Shown here one piece after another: positions 52,292-62,363 of a DNA stretch of 64,000 bases. The notes under the pieces were generated by a model that saw only the letters and a program-made list of their open reading frames with translations, was not told the origin of the DNA and did no database searches. Source of the DNA: Asticcacaulis endophyticus (GTDB lineage: Bacteria; Pseudomonadota; Alphaproteobacteria; Caulobacterales; Caulobacteraceae); the NCBI RefSeq assembly GCF_014652575.1, contig NZ_BMZB01000001.1:620001-684000 (forward strand). Direction: 5' to 3'. A program made the translations under genes and the position numbers. The stretch's first letter is position 1, and every line of letters begins with the position of its first letter.

Positions 52292-52648
52292 TCAAGCCGT
52301 ATATAGCGCTCCCCCCTGCACAATCACGTTCCAGGGCTTAAGTTTTGCCCCGGCGCACGGGCCGCCAACGCAGGCACCGTCATTAATTTTGAACAGGGCA
52401 GCATGCCATGAGCACATGATCAAGTCGCCGGTCGAGGTCAGATACTGATCTAGTTCCTGCGCCAGTGGCAGTCCGGCATGGGGGCAGGCATCGACATAGC
52501 CGAACACATCCTTGCCCTGACGCACAATAAAGCCGTGGAAATAGGCGTCCCCGATTTTCAGCACATAGTTGCGTGCAGTGCCGTCAGGGATTTGCGTCAG
52601 GGGGCCGAGCGCGATCCCGGCGCGGGTCTCGGTTAGGCGCTCCGTCAT
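52292..52648 (-). CDS. Rieske [2Fe-2S] protein
   Basis: Small soluble Rieske-domain protein of 118 aa. The two ligand pairs are CPHAGLPL and CSWHAALF (Cys-x-His and Cys-x-x-His), as in ferredoxin-type Rieske proteins of dioxygenase systems. It precedes no oxygenase, but it is the last gene of the minus-strand tyrosine-degradation run, 7 bases after maiA. Its job in that operon is unknown. ATG at 52648 gives a normal length. Confidence 0.85.
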   Translation of the reverse strand: MTERLTETRAGIALGPLTQIPDGTARNYVLKIGDAYFHGFIVRQGKDVFGYVDACPHAGLPLAQELDQYLTSTGDLIMCSWHAALFKINDGACVGGPCAGAKLKPWNVIVQGGALYTA

Positions 52649-52655
52649 GTGACCG

Positions 52656-53300
52656 TCATTCGGGGTCGGCGTCCGGCTGCACGGACGGGTGAGCCAGTTT
52701 GAAGGCTTCAAACTCAGAAGCCCGCGCCTCGACGGCCAGAAGGCGCGGATAGGGCGCCAGATCAGCTCCGAACCGGCGGGCGGAATAGAGCTGCGGGATC
52801 AGGTAGCAATCGGCAAAGGTAGGGGTGGGGCCAAAACAAAAGCCGCGTCCATGCCGTGCCACCATTTTTTCCAACGCGTCAAAGCCTGTCGTGATCCAGT
52901 GGCGCGCCCAGTCGTCGATCTGAGACTGATCATGGCCTATTTTTTTAAGTCTCTTCAATACGCGCAGATTATTAAGCGGGTGGATATCGCAGCCGATTAG
53001 GGCTGACATGGCGCGCACAATCGCCCGTTCATCGGCGCTTGCGGGCAATAGCGGCGGGTGCGGATAAGTCTCCTCCAGCCACTCTAAGATAGCCGTGCTT
53101 TGGGTCAGGGTCAGGTCGCCATATTGCAGGGCGGGCACTAAACCTTGCGGGGCGATGGCGGTGTAATCGGCGGCCGATTGTTCGCCTGCACGCAGGTCAT
53201 GGGACACCTGATCGTACTCTAACCCTTTGAGATTAAGGGCTATACGCACGCGGTACGCGGCACCGGAACGCCAATAGCCATGCAGGGTCAGAGTGGTCAT
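52656..53300 (-). CDS. maiA: Maleylacetoacetate isomerase
   Basis: Glutathione-dependent isomerisation of maleylacetoacetate to fumarylacetoacetate; zeta-class glutathione-transferase fold, 214 aa. N-terminal LHGYWRSGAAYRVRIALNLK carries the active-site Ser region (the zeta signature SSCxWR is here RSGAAYR). Then QGLVPALQYGDLTLTQSTAIL with the Pro and glutathione-binding Ser/Thr, and HPLNNLRVL. fahA follows upstream by 7 bases. Confidence 0.9.
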   Translation of the reverse strand: MTTLTLHGYWRSGAAYRVRIALNLKGLEYDQVSHDLRAGEQSAADYTAIAPQGLVPALQYGDLTLTQSTAILEWLEETYPHPPLLPASADERAIVRAMSALIGCDIHPLNNLRVLKRLKKIGHDQSQIDDWARHWITTGFDALEKMVARHGRGFCFGPTPTFADCYLIPQLYSARRFGADLAPYPRLLAVEARASEFEAFKLAHPSVQPDADPE

Positions 53301-53307
53301 AAGGGCC

Positions 53308-54594
53308 TCAAATCGCGGGAAGAATGTGCGCGCGGCATTGTCCGAACCCGATAGAGACAAATCCTTCGGCCTCGGCGCGGGCGGTCAGGATAACCTCATC
53401 GCCGTCGGCAAGAAAGCGCCGCGTTTCGCCGTTAGCAAGCGTCACCGGTGATTTGCCGCCATCGCTCAGTTCCAGCAGGCTGCCCGCCTGGGCTTTCTCC
53501 GGCCCCGACAGGGTGCCGGTACCCAGCAGATCACCGGCCATCAGGTTGCAGCCGCCCACACTATGGTGAGTGATAAGCTGGGCGATGGTCCAGTACATGG
53601 CAGCGAGGGTCGATGACCGGCTGAGGGTTTGCGGCGGCAGGTTTTGGGCGCGCATGGCCTCAGTCAGGATTTGCACCTCAAGCGCGATGGTGACCGCGCC
53701 GGATGCCTGATCATCAGCATCGTTCAGATAGGGCAGGGGCTCAGGATCGCCGTCGGGGCGGGACGGTTGCGCGTTGCGAAATGGCGCCAGCGCTTCGGCG
53801 GTGATGACCCACGGTGAGATGGTGGAGTGGAAATTCTTGGCCAGAAACGGCCCCAGCGGTTGATATTCCCAGGCTTGAAGATCGCGCGCCGACCAGTCAT
53901 TGAGCAGGCATAGACCGGCGATATGATCGGGGGCGTTCTTGATATCTATCGGCTGGCCCAGAGCATTGCCGCCGGCGATAAATACGCCCAGTTCCAGCTC
54001 ATAATCCAGCCGCTGCGACGGGCCAAATGAAGGGGCATCGGCGTCAGGGGCCTTGGTCTGGCCGTTCGGGCGCACGACCGGCACACCACTTTCACGAATA
54101 GAGGAGGCGCGGCCATGATAGCCGATCGGCACATGCTTATAGTTGGGCAGCAGGGGATTATCGGGCCGGAACAGCTTACCCACCGCCATGGCATGGTGGA
54201 TGCCGACATAAAAATCGGTGTAGTCGCCGATGCGGGCGGGCAGGTGCATCCGGCAATCGGCAGCCGGATAAAGGTGCGGCTCGACCTCAGCGCGATGGCG
54301 CGCATCGCTCAGCAGGTCGGACAGGCGTTGACGCAAAGCACGGCGATCTGCGACGGGCAGCGCAAACAGATCATTCAGCACAGGTTGCGACAGGGCGGGC
54401 GCGACCTCGGCAGGCAACAGACCGGAAAGGGCTTTTAGATCAACGATATAATCGCCAATGGCCGTACCGATGCGCCGGGCTTCACCGCCGACACTAAATA
54501 CCCCCAGCGGCAGGTTCTGGATCGGGAAATCGCTGTGGCCGTTTGCGCTGTCCACCCAGCTTTGGCGCTTGGGGTCGTGGGTCTGATCAATCAT
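53308..54594 (-). CDS. fahA: Fumarylacetoacetase
   Basis: Final step of homogentisate degradation, giving fumarate and acetoacetate. It has 428 aa, full length. N-terminal [12 protein letters not shown]; metal and active-site motifs [20 protein letters not shown] and [37 protein letters not shown] and [24 protein letters not shown] shortened. C-terminal [14 protein letters not shown] is typical. It overlaps hmgA by four bases. Confidence 0.95.
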   Translation of the reverse strand: MIDQTHDPKRQSWVDSANGHSDFPIQNLPLGVFSVGGEARRIGTAIGDYIVDLKALSGLLPAEVAPALSQPVLNDLFALPVADRRALRQRLSDLLSDARHRAEVEPHLYPAADCRMHLPARIGDYTDFYVGIHHAMAVGKLFRPDNPLLPNYKHVPIGYHGRASSIRESGVPVVRPNGQTKAPDADAPSFGPSQRLDYELELGVFIAGGNALGQPIDIKNAPDHIAGLCLLNDWSARDLQAWEYQPLGPFLAKNFHSTISPWVITAEALAPFRNAQPSRPDGDPEPLPYLNDADDQASGAVTIALEVQILTEAMRAQNLPPQTLSRSSTLAAMYWTIAQLITHHSVGGCNLMAGDLLGTGTLSGPEKAQAGSLLELSDGGKSPVTLANGETRRFLADGDEVILTARAEAEGFVSIGFGQCRAHILPAI

Positions 54595-55877
54595 TTCGGC
54601 AGTTTCGCTTTCTCGAACCGGGCCCAGCCGTGGTCATAGTCGGGCTGGAGATGGGGGGCGTTCAACACCTGAACCGCAGGCTTGAGCACATATCGGGTCT
54701 CGAACATGAAGGCCATCGTCCCGTCATATTTTTGCGGGGTCAGATCGGCCGCAATGGCGGCATCGTAGCTCGCCTTATCAGGCCCGTGGGCGTTCATGCC
54801 GTTGTGAAGGCTGACCCCGCCGGGGGCGAAGCCTTGGGCTTTCGCGTCATAATGGCCTTCGATCAGGCCCATAAATTCGCTCATGATATTGCGGTGGAAC
54901 CATGGCGGGCGGAAAGTGTGTTCGGCCACCATCCAGCGCGGCGGGAAGATCACAAAATCACAATTGGCCGTGCCGGGATGTTCGGACGGCGAGGTCAGGA
55001 CGGTGAAAATCGACGGATCGGGATGGTCGAAACTGACGGTGCCTATCGCATTGAACCGGCGCAGATCATAACGGTACGGCGCATTATTGCCATGCCAGGC
55101 GACGACATCGAACGGCGAATGATCCATGCGCGTCACCCAAAATCCACCCTGAAACTTCTGGATGAGGTCGCAGGCGTCGTCGATATCCTCAAAAGCCGCT
55201 ACGGGCGCTTCAAAATCACGCGGATTAGCCAGACCATTAGCCCCGATTGGCCCCAGATCCGGCAGACGAAACGGCTGACCGTAGTTTTCGCACACATAGC
55301 CGCGCGCACGTCCGTCCGGCAACTCGACGCGAAATTTCAGGCCGCGCGGAATGACCGCGATCTGCAACGGCGCGATGTCGATCACCCCACATTCGGTGAT
55401 GAGCTTCAGCGGCCCTGCCTGCGGCACTATGACCATTTCGGCATCGGCATTGACAAGCGCCCGTTCGGTCATGCTGGCCGTGGCGGCATAGAGGTGCAAG
55501 GCCACGCCCGTTTGTGTGGCGACATCGCCGGTAGCGGCATAGGTGATCAGGCTATCAACAAAATCCACTGCCTCATCCGGATAGGGCAAAGGTGACCAGC
55601 GCAGGCGATCCGGCGACGGGGCAGGGCCACTCATCGGCGCGCTCAACCAGTTTGACACCGTGTACGGATCAAAGGCCGGATGATCCGCTGATGGCCGCAG
55701 ACGGTAGAACCATGTCCGGCGGTTGTCATGACGCGGGGCTGTAAAGGCCGAGCCCGAAAACTGCTCGGCATAGAGCCCAAACGGGACGTGTTGCGGTGAA
55801 TTCTGACCCACAGGTAAGGCACCGGTCACGGCCTCTGTGGCGACATGATTGCCGAAACCGCTGATATAGTCCGACAT
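54591..55877 (-). CDS. hmgA: Homogentisate 1,2-dioxygenase
   Basis: Iron-dependent ring cleavage of homogentisate to maleylacetoacetate. It has 428 aa. Start [19 protein letters not shown] is diagnostic. Metal-binding region [21 protein letters not shown] supplies His and Glu; [10 protein letters not shown] and [11 protein letters not shown] follow. GMNAHGPD is present as part of the substrate region. Between hpd (22 bp upstream) and fahA (overlapping). Confidence 0.96.
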   Translation of the reverse strand: MSDYISGFGNHVATEAVTGALPVGQNSPQHVPFGLYAEQFSGSAFTAPRHDNRRTWFYRLRPSADHPAFDPYTVSNWLSAPMSGPAPSPDRLRWSPLPYPDEAVDFVDSLITYAATGDVATQTGVALHLYAATASMTERALVNADAEMVIVPQAGPLKLITECGVIDIAPLQIAVIPRGLKFRVELPDGRARGYVCENYGQPFRLPDLGPIGANGLANPRDFEAPVAAFEDIDDACDLIQKFQGGFWVTRMDHSPFDVVAWHGNNAPYRYDLRRFNAIGTVSFDHPDPSIFTVLTSPSEHPGTANCDFVIFPPRWMVAEHTFRPPWFHRNIMSEFMGLIEGHYDAKAQGFAPGGVSLHNGMNAHGPDKASYDAAIAADLTPQKYDGTMAFMFETRYVLKPAVQVLNAPHLQPDYDHGWARFEKAKLPK

Positions 55878-55899
55878 GGCAATCTCCTAGTTTCGCGCT

Positions 55900-56982
55900 T
55901 TACGCATCCACCTCAATCACGCCGCGGCGAATCTGATCCAGCTCGATCGATTCAAACAGGGCCTGAAAATTACCGTTGCCAAAGCCTTCGTTACCCTTGC
56001 GCTGGATGATCTCGAAGAAGATCGGGCCAAACAGGTTTTCGGTGAAGATTTGCAGCAATATGCCCTCATCCTCAACATTACCATCAATCAGGATGCGGTT
56101 TTTCTTAAGGCGTTCAAGGTCTTCGCCGTGACCGGGCACGCGCTTATCGACCAGTTCATAATAGGTCAGGATCGTATCCTGAAGCTTCACGCCGCGCGCC
56201 CGCAGTTTCTCAACCGTATCATAGATATTGGCGGTGGTCAGCGCCAGGTGCTGGATGCCTTCGCCGTTATACTCGCGGATGAACTCTTCGATCTGGCTCT
56301 TGTCATCCTGGGATTCGTTGAGCGGGATGCGAATAGCCTTATCCGGTGCGATCATGGCCTGAGAAAACAGGCCGGTCGCCTGCCCCTTGATGTCGAAATA
56401 CTTCTGCTCCTCAAAGCCGAAAATCTGATTGTAAAAGGCGGCCCAGGTCCGCATCTGGCCACGCTTAACATTGTGCGTCAGATGATCCAGAAGGTCGAGG
56501 CCGACACTGTTTTCGCGCTCAGCCGCCTCGGCCCCGTCTATGGCGATCCAGTCGCCATACAGTGAGTGTCCGGCGGCATAGTCCGGCGTTAGATAAAGAT
56601 AGGAGCCGCCAATCCCTTGCAGAACATAGGCGTTTTCGCCCAGCGCGCCGGTTGCGGCATCGGCGGTCTTGGCACCACGCGACAATGCCAGTTCAAAGGC
56701 CGCTTTCGGATCAGCGACGCGAAAGGCCATGCCCGACGCCGATGGGCCGTGGGCAGCGCGGAAATCCGCCGCCTGCCCCGTGGCCTCCAGATTGAGCAGC
56801 AGATTGATACGGCCCTGCTTATAGCGCACGATATTTTTCGACGGGTGACGGGCATTGGCGGTGAAACCCAGCCGCTCAAAATGGGCGATCATGGCGTGCG
56901 GATCGGGGCTGGTGAATTCCACAAATTCAAAACCGTTCAGGCCGATGGGGTTGGTAGGATCATTGGTAGTGTCGGGGGCCAT
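55900..56982 (-). CDS. hpd: 4-Hydroxyphenylpyruvate dioxygenase
   Basis: Converts 4-hydroxyphenylpyruvate to homogentisate. 360 aa with the two vicinal-oxygen-chelate domains. Iron ligands His in VGLDLLDHLTHNV and GIQHLALTT, and Glu in FGPIFFEIIQRKGNEGFG with NGNFQALFESIE after it. Short-type bacterial enzyme. It diverges from phhB across a 228-bp regulatory gap. Confidence 0.95.
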   Translation of the reverse strand: MAPDTTNDPTNPIGLNGFEFVEFTSPDPHAMIAHFERLGFTANARHPSKNIVRYKQGRINLLLNLEATGQAADFRAAHGPSASGMAFRVADPKAAFELALSRGAKTADAATGALGENAYVLQGIGGSYLYLTPDYAAGHSLYGDWIAIDGAEAAERENSVGLDLLDHLTHNVKRGQMRTWAAFYNQIFGFEEQKYFDIKGQATGLFSQAMIAPDKAIRIPLNESQDDKSQIEEFIREYNGEGIQHLALTTANIYDTVEKLRARGVKLQDTILTYYELVDKRVPGHGEDLERLKKNRILIDGNVEDEGILLQIFTENLFGPIFFEIIQRKGNEGFGNGNFQALFESIELDQIRRGVIEVDA

Positions 56983-57021
56983 GGAAGATCTCTCCGCAAG
57001 CTGATAGTCGTTATTGAAACC

Positions 57022-57037
57022 AGTATCACATGATACT
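57022..57037. promoter_or_regulatory. Palindromic operator candidate between hpd and phhB
   Basis: AGTATCACATGATACT is a perfect 7-bp inverted repeat with a 2-base centre, about 40 bases before the hpd start in the shared regulatory gap. No regulator gene is nearby. Confidence 0.55.
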
Positions 57038-57210
57038 TTCCGAAATAACAGGCCTAATCAGCGTCCGGATTTGACGTTATTGTGAAAACTTTGACCTTGA
57101 AGTCGGGAAAATAAAAATAATTATGCTTTTATGCCGAATGGGTTATGATTTTTGACGATCATGCCAAAAACGTGCTAAATTAAGATCAAATGTAACTACC
57201 GGAGGCCCAT

Positions 57211-57555
57211 ATGAATACGGCTTTAGTTACCCGCCTGTCGGCTGATGACCTTAAGGGCTTAAAAAAATCCCTGCCCGATTGGGATCTGGCGGCGGGCGAT
57301 ACCGCCCTTGAGCGCCACTTGCAATTTAAGGATTTTCGCGCCGCCTGGGCCTTTATGACCGAGGTCGCCCACTATGCCGAAGCGGTCGATCACCACCCGG
57401 AATGGAGCAATGTCTATAACCGCGTCGCCATCCGCCTGACGACCCACGATGCCAAGGGCCTGACCGAAAAAGACCTTAAGCTGGCGCGCTTTATTAATGA
57501 TGCGGCGGCGGAACATCAGGGTGACACCATCCATGCGCCCATTGCCAACAGTTGA
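57211..57555 (+). CDS. phhB: Pterin-4a-carbinolamine dehydratase
   Basis: Regenerates the tetrahydropterin cofactor for phenylalanine hydroxylase. 114 aa. [30 protein letters not shown] contains the signature, cut here as [15 protein letters not shown]; then [20 protein letters not shown] with the catalytic His. A GGAGG ribosome-binding site precedes the ATG. phhA starts before its stop. Confidence 0.93.
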   Translation: MNTALVTRLSADDLKGLKKSLPDWDLAAGDTALERHLQFKDFRAAWAFMTEVAHYAEAVDHHPEWSNVYNRVAIRLTTHDAKGLTEKDLKLARFINDAAAEHQGDTIHAPIANS

Positions 57556-58390
57556 ACTGCACGGCAAGGCCGGGGGCTATGTCCCTGACCGGCTCGACTG
57601 GACGATCCCGCAGGATTGGGACGCCTATACGCCCGCGGAACACAAGGTCTGGCAGACCCTTTATCAGCGCCAGATCAAACAGATAAAAGACCGGGCCTGC
57701 GCCGATTTTATGGCTGGCCTTGATCGCCTGAACATAGCCAATGAAATCCCGCGCTTTGAACGGCTGAACGATATTCTTCATGCCGCCACTGGCTGGCAGA
57801 TTGTCGCGGTGCCGGGGCTGGTGCCCGATGAGGTGTTTTTCGAGCATCTGGCCAACCGCCGCTTCCCGGCCGGACAGTTTATCCGCACAGCCGATCAACT
57901 GGATTATTTGCAGGAACCCGACGTTTTTCATGATGTTTTTGGGCATGTGCCGATGCTGATGCATCCGGTCATGGCCGATTTCATTCAGGCTTACGGTCAG
58001 GGTGGGTTGCGGGCGCAAGGCTTGGGGGCGCTGGAACCTCTGGCGCGGCTTTACTGGTACACGGTTGAATTTGGTCTGGTGCGGGAAGGGGGTGAAGTGC
58101 GCATTTTCGGGGCCGGGATTTTGTCCTCCCATAGCGAAACGCCCTATGCGCTGGAAAGCCCGGTGCCGAACCGGATTATGTTTGATCTGGAGCGGGTCAT
58201 GCGCACGCGCTACCGCATCGATGATTTTCAGGAAACCTATTTCGTCCTGCCGGATCTGGAGCGGCTGTTACACTTCACACAGGAAGATTTCGCCCCGCTG
58301 TATGCTCGGATCAAGGCTCAGGCGGCGTTGGCACCGGGCGATGTCATTGCTGGTGATGACGTTCTGCACTTAAGTGTGCCCACGTTTTAG
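57533..58390 (+). CDS. phhA: Phenylalanine 4-hydroxylase
   Basis: Pterin- and iron-dependent conversion of phenylalanine to tyrosine. It has 285 aa from the ATG at 57533, which overlaps phhB by 23 bases. Iron ligands His-His in [16 protein letters not shown] and Glu in [31 protein letters not shown] is the bacterial-type signature. No N-terminal ACT regulatory domain, as usual in bacteria. Confidence 0.95.
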   Translation: MRPLPTVELHGKAGGYVPDRLDWTIPQDWDAYTPAEHKVWQTLYQRQIKQIKDRACADFMAGLDRLNIANEIPRFERLNDILHAATGWQIVAVPGLVPDEVFFEHLANRRFPAGQFIRTADQLDYLQEPDVFHDVFGHVPMLMHPVMADFIQAYGQGGLRAQGLGALEPLARLYWYTVEFGLVREGGEVRIFGAGILSSHSETPYALESPVPNRIMFDLERVMRTRYRIDDFQETYFVLPDLERLLHFTQEDFAPLYARIKAQAALAPGDVIAGDDVLHLSVPTF

Positions 58391-58436
58391 AGCGTTTTCC
58401 CATCAAGTGGAATCACTTGATGGATCAGAAAGAGCG
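58388..58436. repeat. Stop-codon-linked hairpin repeat, family B, copy 2
   Basis: It begins with the phhA TAG: TAGAGCGTTTTCC, then CCATCAAGTG / CACTTGATGG (58400-58423, loop GAAT), then ATCAGAAAGAGCGAC. Flanks match copy 1 at 3957 while the stem sequence differs and stays paired. Confidence 0.8.
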
Positions 58437-58449
58437 ACCACTAAAAAAT

Positions 58450-58490
58450 TAGAGCAAATTTTCGATCCAATATGATCAAAATTTGCTCTA
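58450..58490. terminator. Long inverted repeat between phhA and the gtrA-like gene
   Basis: TAGAGCAAATTTT (58450-58462) and AAAATTTGCTCTA (58478-58490) pair over 13 bp, with inner GATC / GATC. It lies between convergent genes and has A- and T-runs on both sides, so it may terminate both. Confidence 0.65.
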
Positions 58491-58494
58491 GGTC

Positions 58495-58983
58495 TCAGGC
58501 GTCGGTCTTATGCGGGTGGTGGAAAAAGACCAGCAGGCGCGACCCGAAAAAATTCCAGAATACGACAATAGCGGTCGCCATCAACTGCGCCGCCAGATAA
58601 TGCAGACCCATATTGTGGAACAGGCCAAACAGAAGGCCATTCAGACAAAAGCCGATCCCGGTTACACCTAAAAAACGCACAAAGCGGAAATTGGCCGCAT
58701 TACCGGCAGGGGCTCCGGCCTTGGCGCGAAACGTGAAGCGGCTGTTTAAGATATAGCTGACCGTCACCCCGCCGCAGAAGCCGATGGCATTACCGATTTG
58801 CGGTTTCAGGTGCGCATATTCCACCAGCAGAAACAGGATCAGCGAATGGGTTACGGTCGCTGTGGCCCCGACCAACAGAAAGCGCGCGAACTGACCGACC
58901 ATGGGCAGAGCCAGTATAGTCATGATGCGGTGCAGTAAAGGCTGTGTCACCGGATCGGGTGTGAACTTAAGGCCAGGGATCAA
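58495..58983 (-). CDS. GtrA-family membrane protein
   Basis: Small four-helix membrane protein of 162 aa of the GtrA/DPMS family, which helps move polyprenyl-linked sugars across the membrane in cell-envelope glycan modification. Motifs: QFARFLLVGATATVTHSLI, YILNSRFTFRAKA and the last helices VVFWNFFGSRLLVFF. The first 25 residues before RFLLVG are variable, so the start could be later. Partner glycosyltransferase may be the neighbouring membrane proteins. Confidence 0.85.
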   Translation of the reverse strand: MIPGLKFTPDPVTQPLLHRIMTILALPMVGQFARFLLVGATATVTHSLILFLLVEYAHLKPQIGNAIGFCGGVTVSYILNSRFTFRAKAGAPAGNAANFRFVRFLGVTGIGFCLNGLLFGLFHNMGLHYLAAQLMATAIVVFWNFFGSRLLVFFHHPHKTDA

Positions 58984-59265
58984 GAGGTCACCTTAGTCAA
59001 TTCGGGTTGGCAATGGCAAAAAGGGCGTAAGCGGCACTGAGCCTGTCAATACCGTGAAAGTCAACGGCTTACACCGTGGGGGCTAAGCTATGAATATTCA
59101 GTGGCAGGACCGTCACACATCACCGTTATCGCAAAGCGTTTGATATTGGAGAATCTTGTTCATATAACGTGGTTTATGCTTTATTAATTTTTGGCTGCAG
59201 CGCGATATGCGCCCGTTAGTTTTTGCGTTTCATTTTCAAAAAACTATAAAAATGAAAGCCTTCCG

Positions 59266-60687
59266 ATGACCATTGCGACCAAGGATATTTTACGGCTGCC
59301 GCAACAGGCGCTTGAGCTACAGGGTACGCTTGCCCGACACGATACGGGTGAGCGCGTTAAACTTGACCGGCTGGACGGAGTCATCGCCGCCGCATTAGGG
59401 GCCTTGGGGCTGATGACGTCGCTGTGGGGCTTCAATCAGCTTGGGATGACCCTCGAAGACACCCGTGGACTTGATCTGTGGTTTCAGGGCGATATCTACC
59501 GGGTCACTCAGAACATGACCGATGCCGACAGCGATCATTACCGCACCACGGTCCACCCGGCGGCCTCGATCCTGATTTCGCCCTTTGGCATTATTCTCAC
59601 CAAGCTGGGCATGGCGCCCTATGAGGCGGCCAGAAACATTATCCTGCTGTTTTCGGCCCTAAGCCTTGGGTTGATGTATGCCGCCTTGCGGTTGCTGGCT
59701 ATGCCCAAGGCGGTATCGGCTTTGTTTGTCGGCGTCATGGCCTCCAGCGGCACGTTCCTGCACTGGAACAGCGTCATTGAGCAGAGCCTGCCGTCGCAGA
59801 TAACCATCATTCTGGCGCTGGTCCTGCTGGCCTATGGCCGCACAAAATCGCATATCTGGTGGATACTGATGAGTGCGGGTACGCTCAGCATCACGATCAC
59901 GAGCTGGATGTTCGGGTTGATCGCGACCCTGGCACGCTGGCCGATGCGGCCTGACGGCGAAGCGGCCCCGCAAGGCAAGTTTTCCCTAAAGGCTTTTGTT
60001 GGCTATTGGATGAAATCGCCCGTGATCCGTATCTCAGCCATAGCGCTAGGGATTATTTTTGTGCTGGCGGTGGTGCAGTTTTTCACCTTTAACGAGGCCG
60101 GGCTGTTCTTTGATCCGCGCATTGTTAAAACCGAAGCCTATTTCGTGCAGCCGGTCGCAGGTGCGGCTGGCCGGCCGGGCTGGACGCCGTGGGAAAACCT
60201 TCAGTCGCTCTATATCACCACCCAGATTTCGCCGGCTCCCTATCTGCAGGTCATGGAGGTCTCGCAGTGGGTCAACAAAGAATATTACATCATCAATAAT
60301 CAACATTCGGGCTTTAGCCAAACCGTGCCGGGTATAGCCGCGACCGTGGCGTGGGTCGTCCTTCTGGGGCTCGGCATCTGGGGGGCGATTGTCCATCAGC
60401 GCCTGCGTCCGGTAGCGATTGCGGTGGCCCTGATGATTGTGGCCGAAGGTGTACTGCATGTGCTGTACGGTGAACTGACGTTTCTCTATGCGCCCTATGT
60501 CTTGCCGCCGCTGATCATGCTGGCGGCATTTTCTTGGTTCAGCCCGCACCGGCTTAAGGCGCTGGTTCTGGCGGCGGTGGTCATGGTGTGCGGCGGCATC
60601 AACAATGTCGGTCAGTTCACCGCAGCGGTCGATATCGCCAAGCAGACGGTGGCGGGTAACCCCCCAAAGATCGACCCGCCGTATTAG
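59266..60687 (+). CDS. Polytopic membrane protein, possible GT-C glycosyltransferase
   Basis: A 473-aa integral membrane protein with roughly ten hydrophobic helices. I do not recognise a close family. The first outer loop has an acidic/aromatic stretch (DLWFQGDIYRVTQN and DHYRTTVHPAASIL) like the catalytic loop of GT-C polyprenyl-sugar transferases, and a large periplasmic loop lies near residues 290-360. ATG at 59266 is used; residues upstream of it are unlike a membrane protein. Beside a GtrA gene, so a role in sugar transfer is plausible but unproven. The 280-bp gap before it has no other gene. Confidence 0.65.
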   Translation: MTIATKDILRLPQQALELQGTLARHDTGERVKLDRLDGVIAAALGALGLMTSLWGFNQLGMTLEDTRGLDLWFQGDIYRVTQNMTDADSDHYRTTVHPAASILISPFGIILTKLGMAPYEAARNIILLFSALSLGLMYAALRLLAMPKAVSALFVGVMASSGTFLHWNSVIEQSLPSQITIILALVLLAYGRTKSHIWWILMSAGTLSITITSWMFGLIATLARWPMRPDGEAAPQGKFSLKAFVGYWMKSPVIRISAIALGIIFVLAVVQFFTFNEAGLFFDPRIVKTEAYFVQPVAGAAGRPGWTPWENLQSLYITTQISPAPYLQVMEVSQWVNKEYYIINNQHSGFSQTVPGIAATVAWVVLLGLGIWGAIVHQRLRPVAIAVALMIVAEGVLHVLYGELTFLYAPYVLPPLIMLAAFSWFSPHRLKALVLAAVVMVCGGINNVGQFTAAVDIAKQTVAGNPPKIDPPY

Positions 60688-60749
60688 GGAATTTATTTGT
60701 TAACGCGCATCTTTATCCAAAAAACCGCATCACACTTTTTGGGGTGCGC

Positions 60750-62363
60750 TTAGGCCAGCGCTTCATGCATGATGCGTGTGGCGTTGGCCATCAGGGTAAA
60801 GGTCAGGTTCTTGGCGGGCAGGGACGTAAAGGTCGAACCGTCCGCCACGATCAGGTTCTCAAACGGCCGCAACCGCCCGGCGCGATCAGTGGTGAAATCA
60901 TCTCCGTCACTCAGCATCGGCATCACACCGGCATAGTGCACGCTGGCCCCCATTGGGCGCAGACGCGTCATCGGCGGTGGCGCAAAGCAGCCCATATCCA
61001 TCAGGAAGTTGCGGAACTTTGGCACCACCCGCTTGATGCGGTCGGCTTCATCCGCCGACGGCGTATAGGTAATCACCAGCCGATGCTTGCCGTCTTTACC
61101 CGGCTCCAGCGACACGGTGTTATCTGCGCGGCGGGTATCAGCGAAGTTGATGTTGACCAGCCCCAGCGCGCCGTGAATATTTCGGAAAATCCCAGTCGCA
61201 GTGCGCATCCCGACGGGTAAGGACTGCGCTACCGGATGGATCAGGGCGGTGGTCAGCGTCGTCATCAGGCCATGCACATAGTCATGGGGGTGATCCATCG
61301 GCGCGCCGATGGCGAGCTGATTATACTGATAGCTGTTGTCATCAAAGGGTGAGCCGACCCGCGCCAGATTGATGAACGGCATCAGCACCTGACGATTGTC
61401 CATCAGGCCCGATAGCGACACGTCCTGACCCGTTTGATGCAGCGATTGCAACAGGATGCGCGCGCTGCCGATCGTGCCGGCGGCCAGCACCAGAGTCTCA
61501 ACGGGCAGGGTAAGGGCTTCACCATCCTCAAGCCGATGGGCCACGATCTGCGTCACCCGACCACCATCGTCAAATTCAAACCGGTCAACGCGCACACCGG
61601 GCAGGTAGCTAAACCCCGGCTGACGGCGCAGATGCTCCAGCGTGACCGACGGCGTATAGATCGACTGGGTCGGACAACCCCACAGGCATCGGCCACACTG
61701 TGAGCAGGCGGGACGGCCACCATGATCCTGAGACAGAGACGCGATGCGGGCGCGACCCAAATACATATTGTGCTTGGCGGTCAGTTTGGCGCGTTTGGCC
61801 GAATAGGTCGCCAGCAGATGTTGCGAGTGCTCATCCATCGGGATCGGCGTTTGCAAGGCGTCGTGGGTCGGCATGAAGACCGACAGGTCATCATCGGTGA
61901 CCCCGCTGACGCCGATGCGGCGCGCAACCTCGCTATAGGCCGGTTCCATATCTGACCAGCCAATGGGAAAGGCCTCAAGCTCTGCGTCCGTGAACGGATA
62001 GGACCCGGCCGTCCAGGCCTGAGCCAGACCGCCCCCGGCATAGGACGACAAAGGTGCAATACCGGCAACCTTTTGCTCGGCACCGATGACATCGCGCAGG
62101 ACATATTCTTTTGATGGCGGGAAACCGTAATATTCACTGCCGTTTGAGGGCAGAATAAGGGATGAGTAGTCCTCACCCAGAAAATAGGCAACCGGGTCTT
62201 CGAGTTCGGTTTTCAGGCCATTGAGCGATGCACCGGGCAGGGCGGGATCAGGGCCGGTGACGCCGATATCGATCAGGGTGACGGTGCGGCCACGTTCAAG
62301 GGCGGTCTGGGCGGCATGGACGGCAGAAGCGCCGCCGCCGATGATGACGAGGTTATCGCTCAT
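60750..62363 (-). CDS. GMC-family oxidoreductase with ferredoxin-like Cys cluster
   Basis: Flavin-dependent oxidoreductase of the GMC superfamily, 537 aa. FAD fold LVIIGGGASAVHAAQTAL at the N-terminus; YAGGGLAQAWTAGSYPFTD is the substrate/flavin contact region; C-terminal LIVADGSTFTSLPAKNLTFT is the GMC signature 2 area. Unusual for the family is ACSQCGRCLWGCPTQSIY (near residue 220), spaced like a ferredoxin-type [4Fe-4S] site. Overlaps the SDR gene by four bases (ATGA), so the two are co-expressed. Substrate unknown; sterols, polyols and sugars are usual. Confidence 0.8.
   Translation of the reverse strand: MSDNLVIIGGGASAVHAAQTALERGRTVTLIDIGVTGPDPALPGASLNGLKTELEDPVAYFLGEDYSSLILPSNGSEYYGFPPSKEYVLRDVIGAEQKVAGIAPLSSYAGGGLAQAWTAGSYPFTDAELEAFPIGWSDMEPAYSEVARRIGVSGVTDDDLSVFMPTHDALQTPIPMDEHSQHLLATYSAKRAKLTAKHNMYLGRARIASLSQDHGGRPACSQCGRCLWGCPTQSIYTPSVTLEHLRRQPGFSYLPGVRVDRFEFDDGGRVTQIVAHRLEDGEALTLPVETLVLAAGTIGSARILLQSLHQTGQDVSLSGLMDNRQVLMPFINLARVGSPFDDNSYQYNQLAIGAPMDHPHDYVHGLMTTLTTALIHPVAQSLPVGMRTATGIFRNIHGALGLVNINFADTRRADNTVSLEPGKDGKHRLVITYTPSADEADRIKRVVPKFRNFLMDMGCFAPPPMTRLRPMGASVHYAGVMPMLSDGDDFTTDRAGRLRPFENLIVADGSTFTSLPAKNLTFTLMANATRIMHEALA

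Noticed and set aside
54543-55595. A 350-codon plus-strand open frame opposite hmgA
   Set aside because: The minus strand encodes a complete homogentisate dioxygenase with all motifs; the plus-strand translation is Arg/His-rich and shows no domain, as expected of an antisense shadow.
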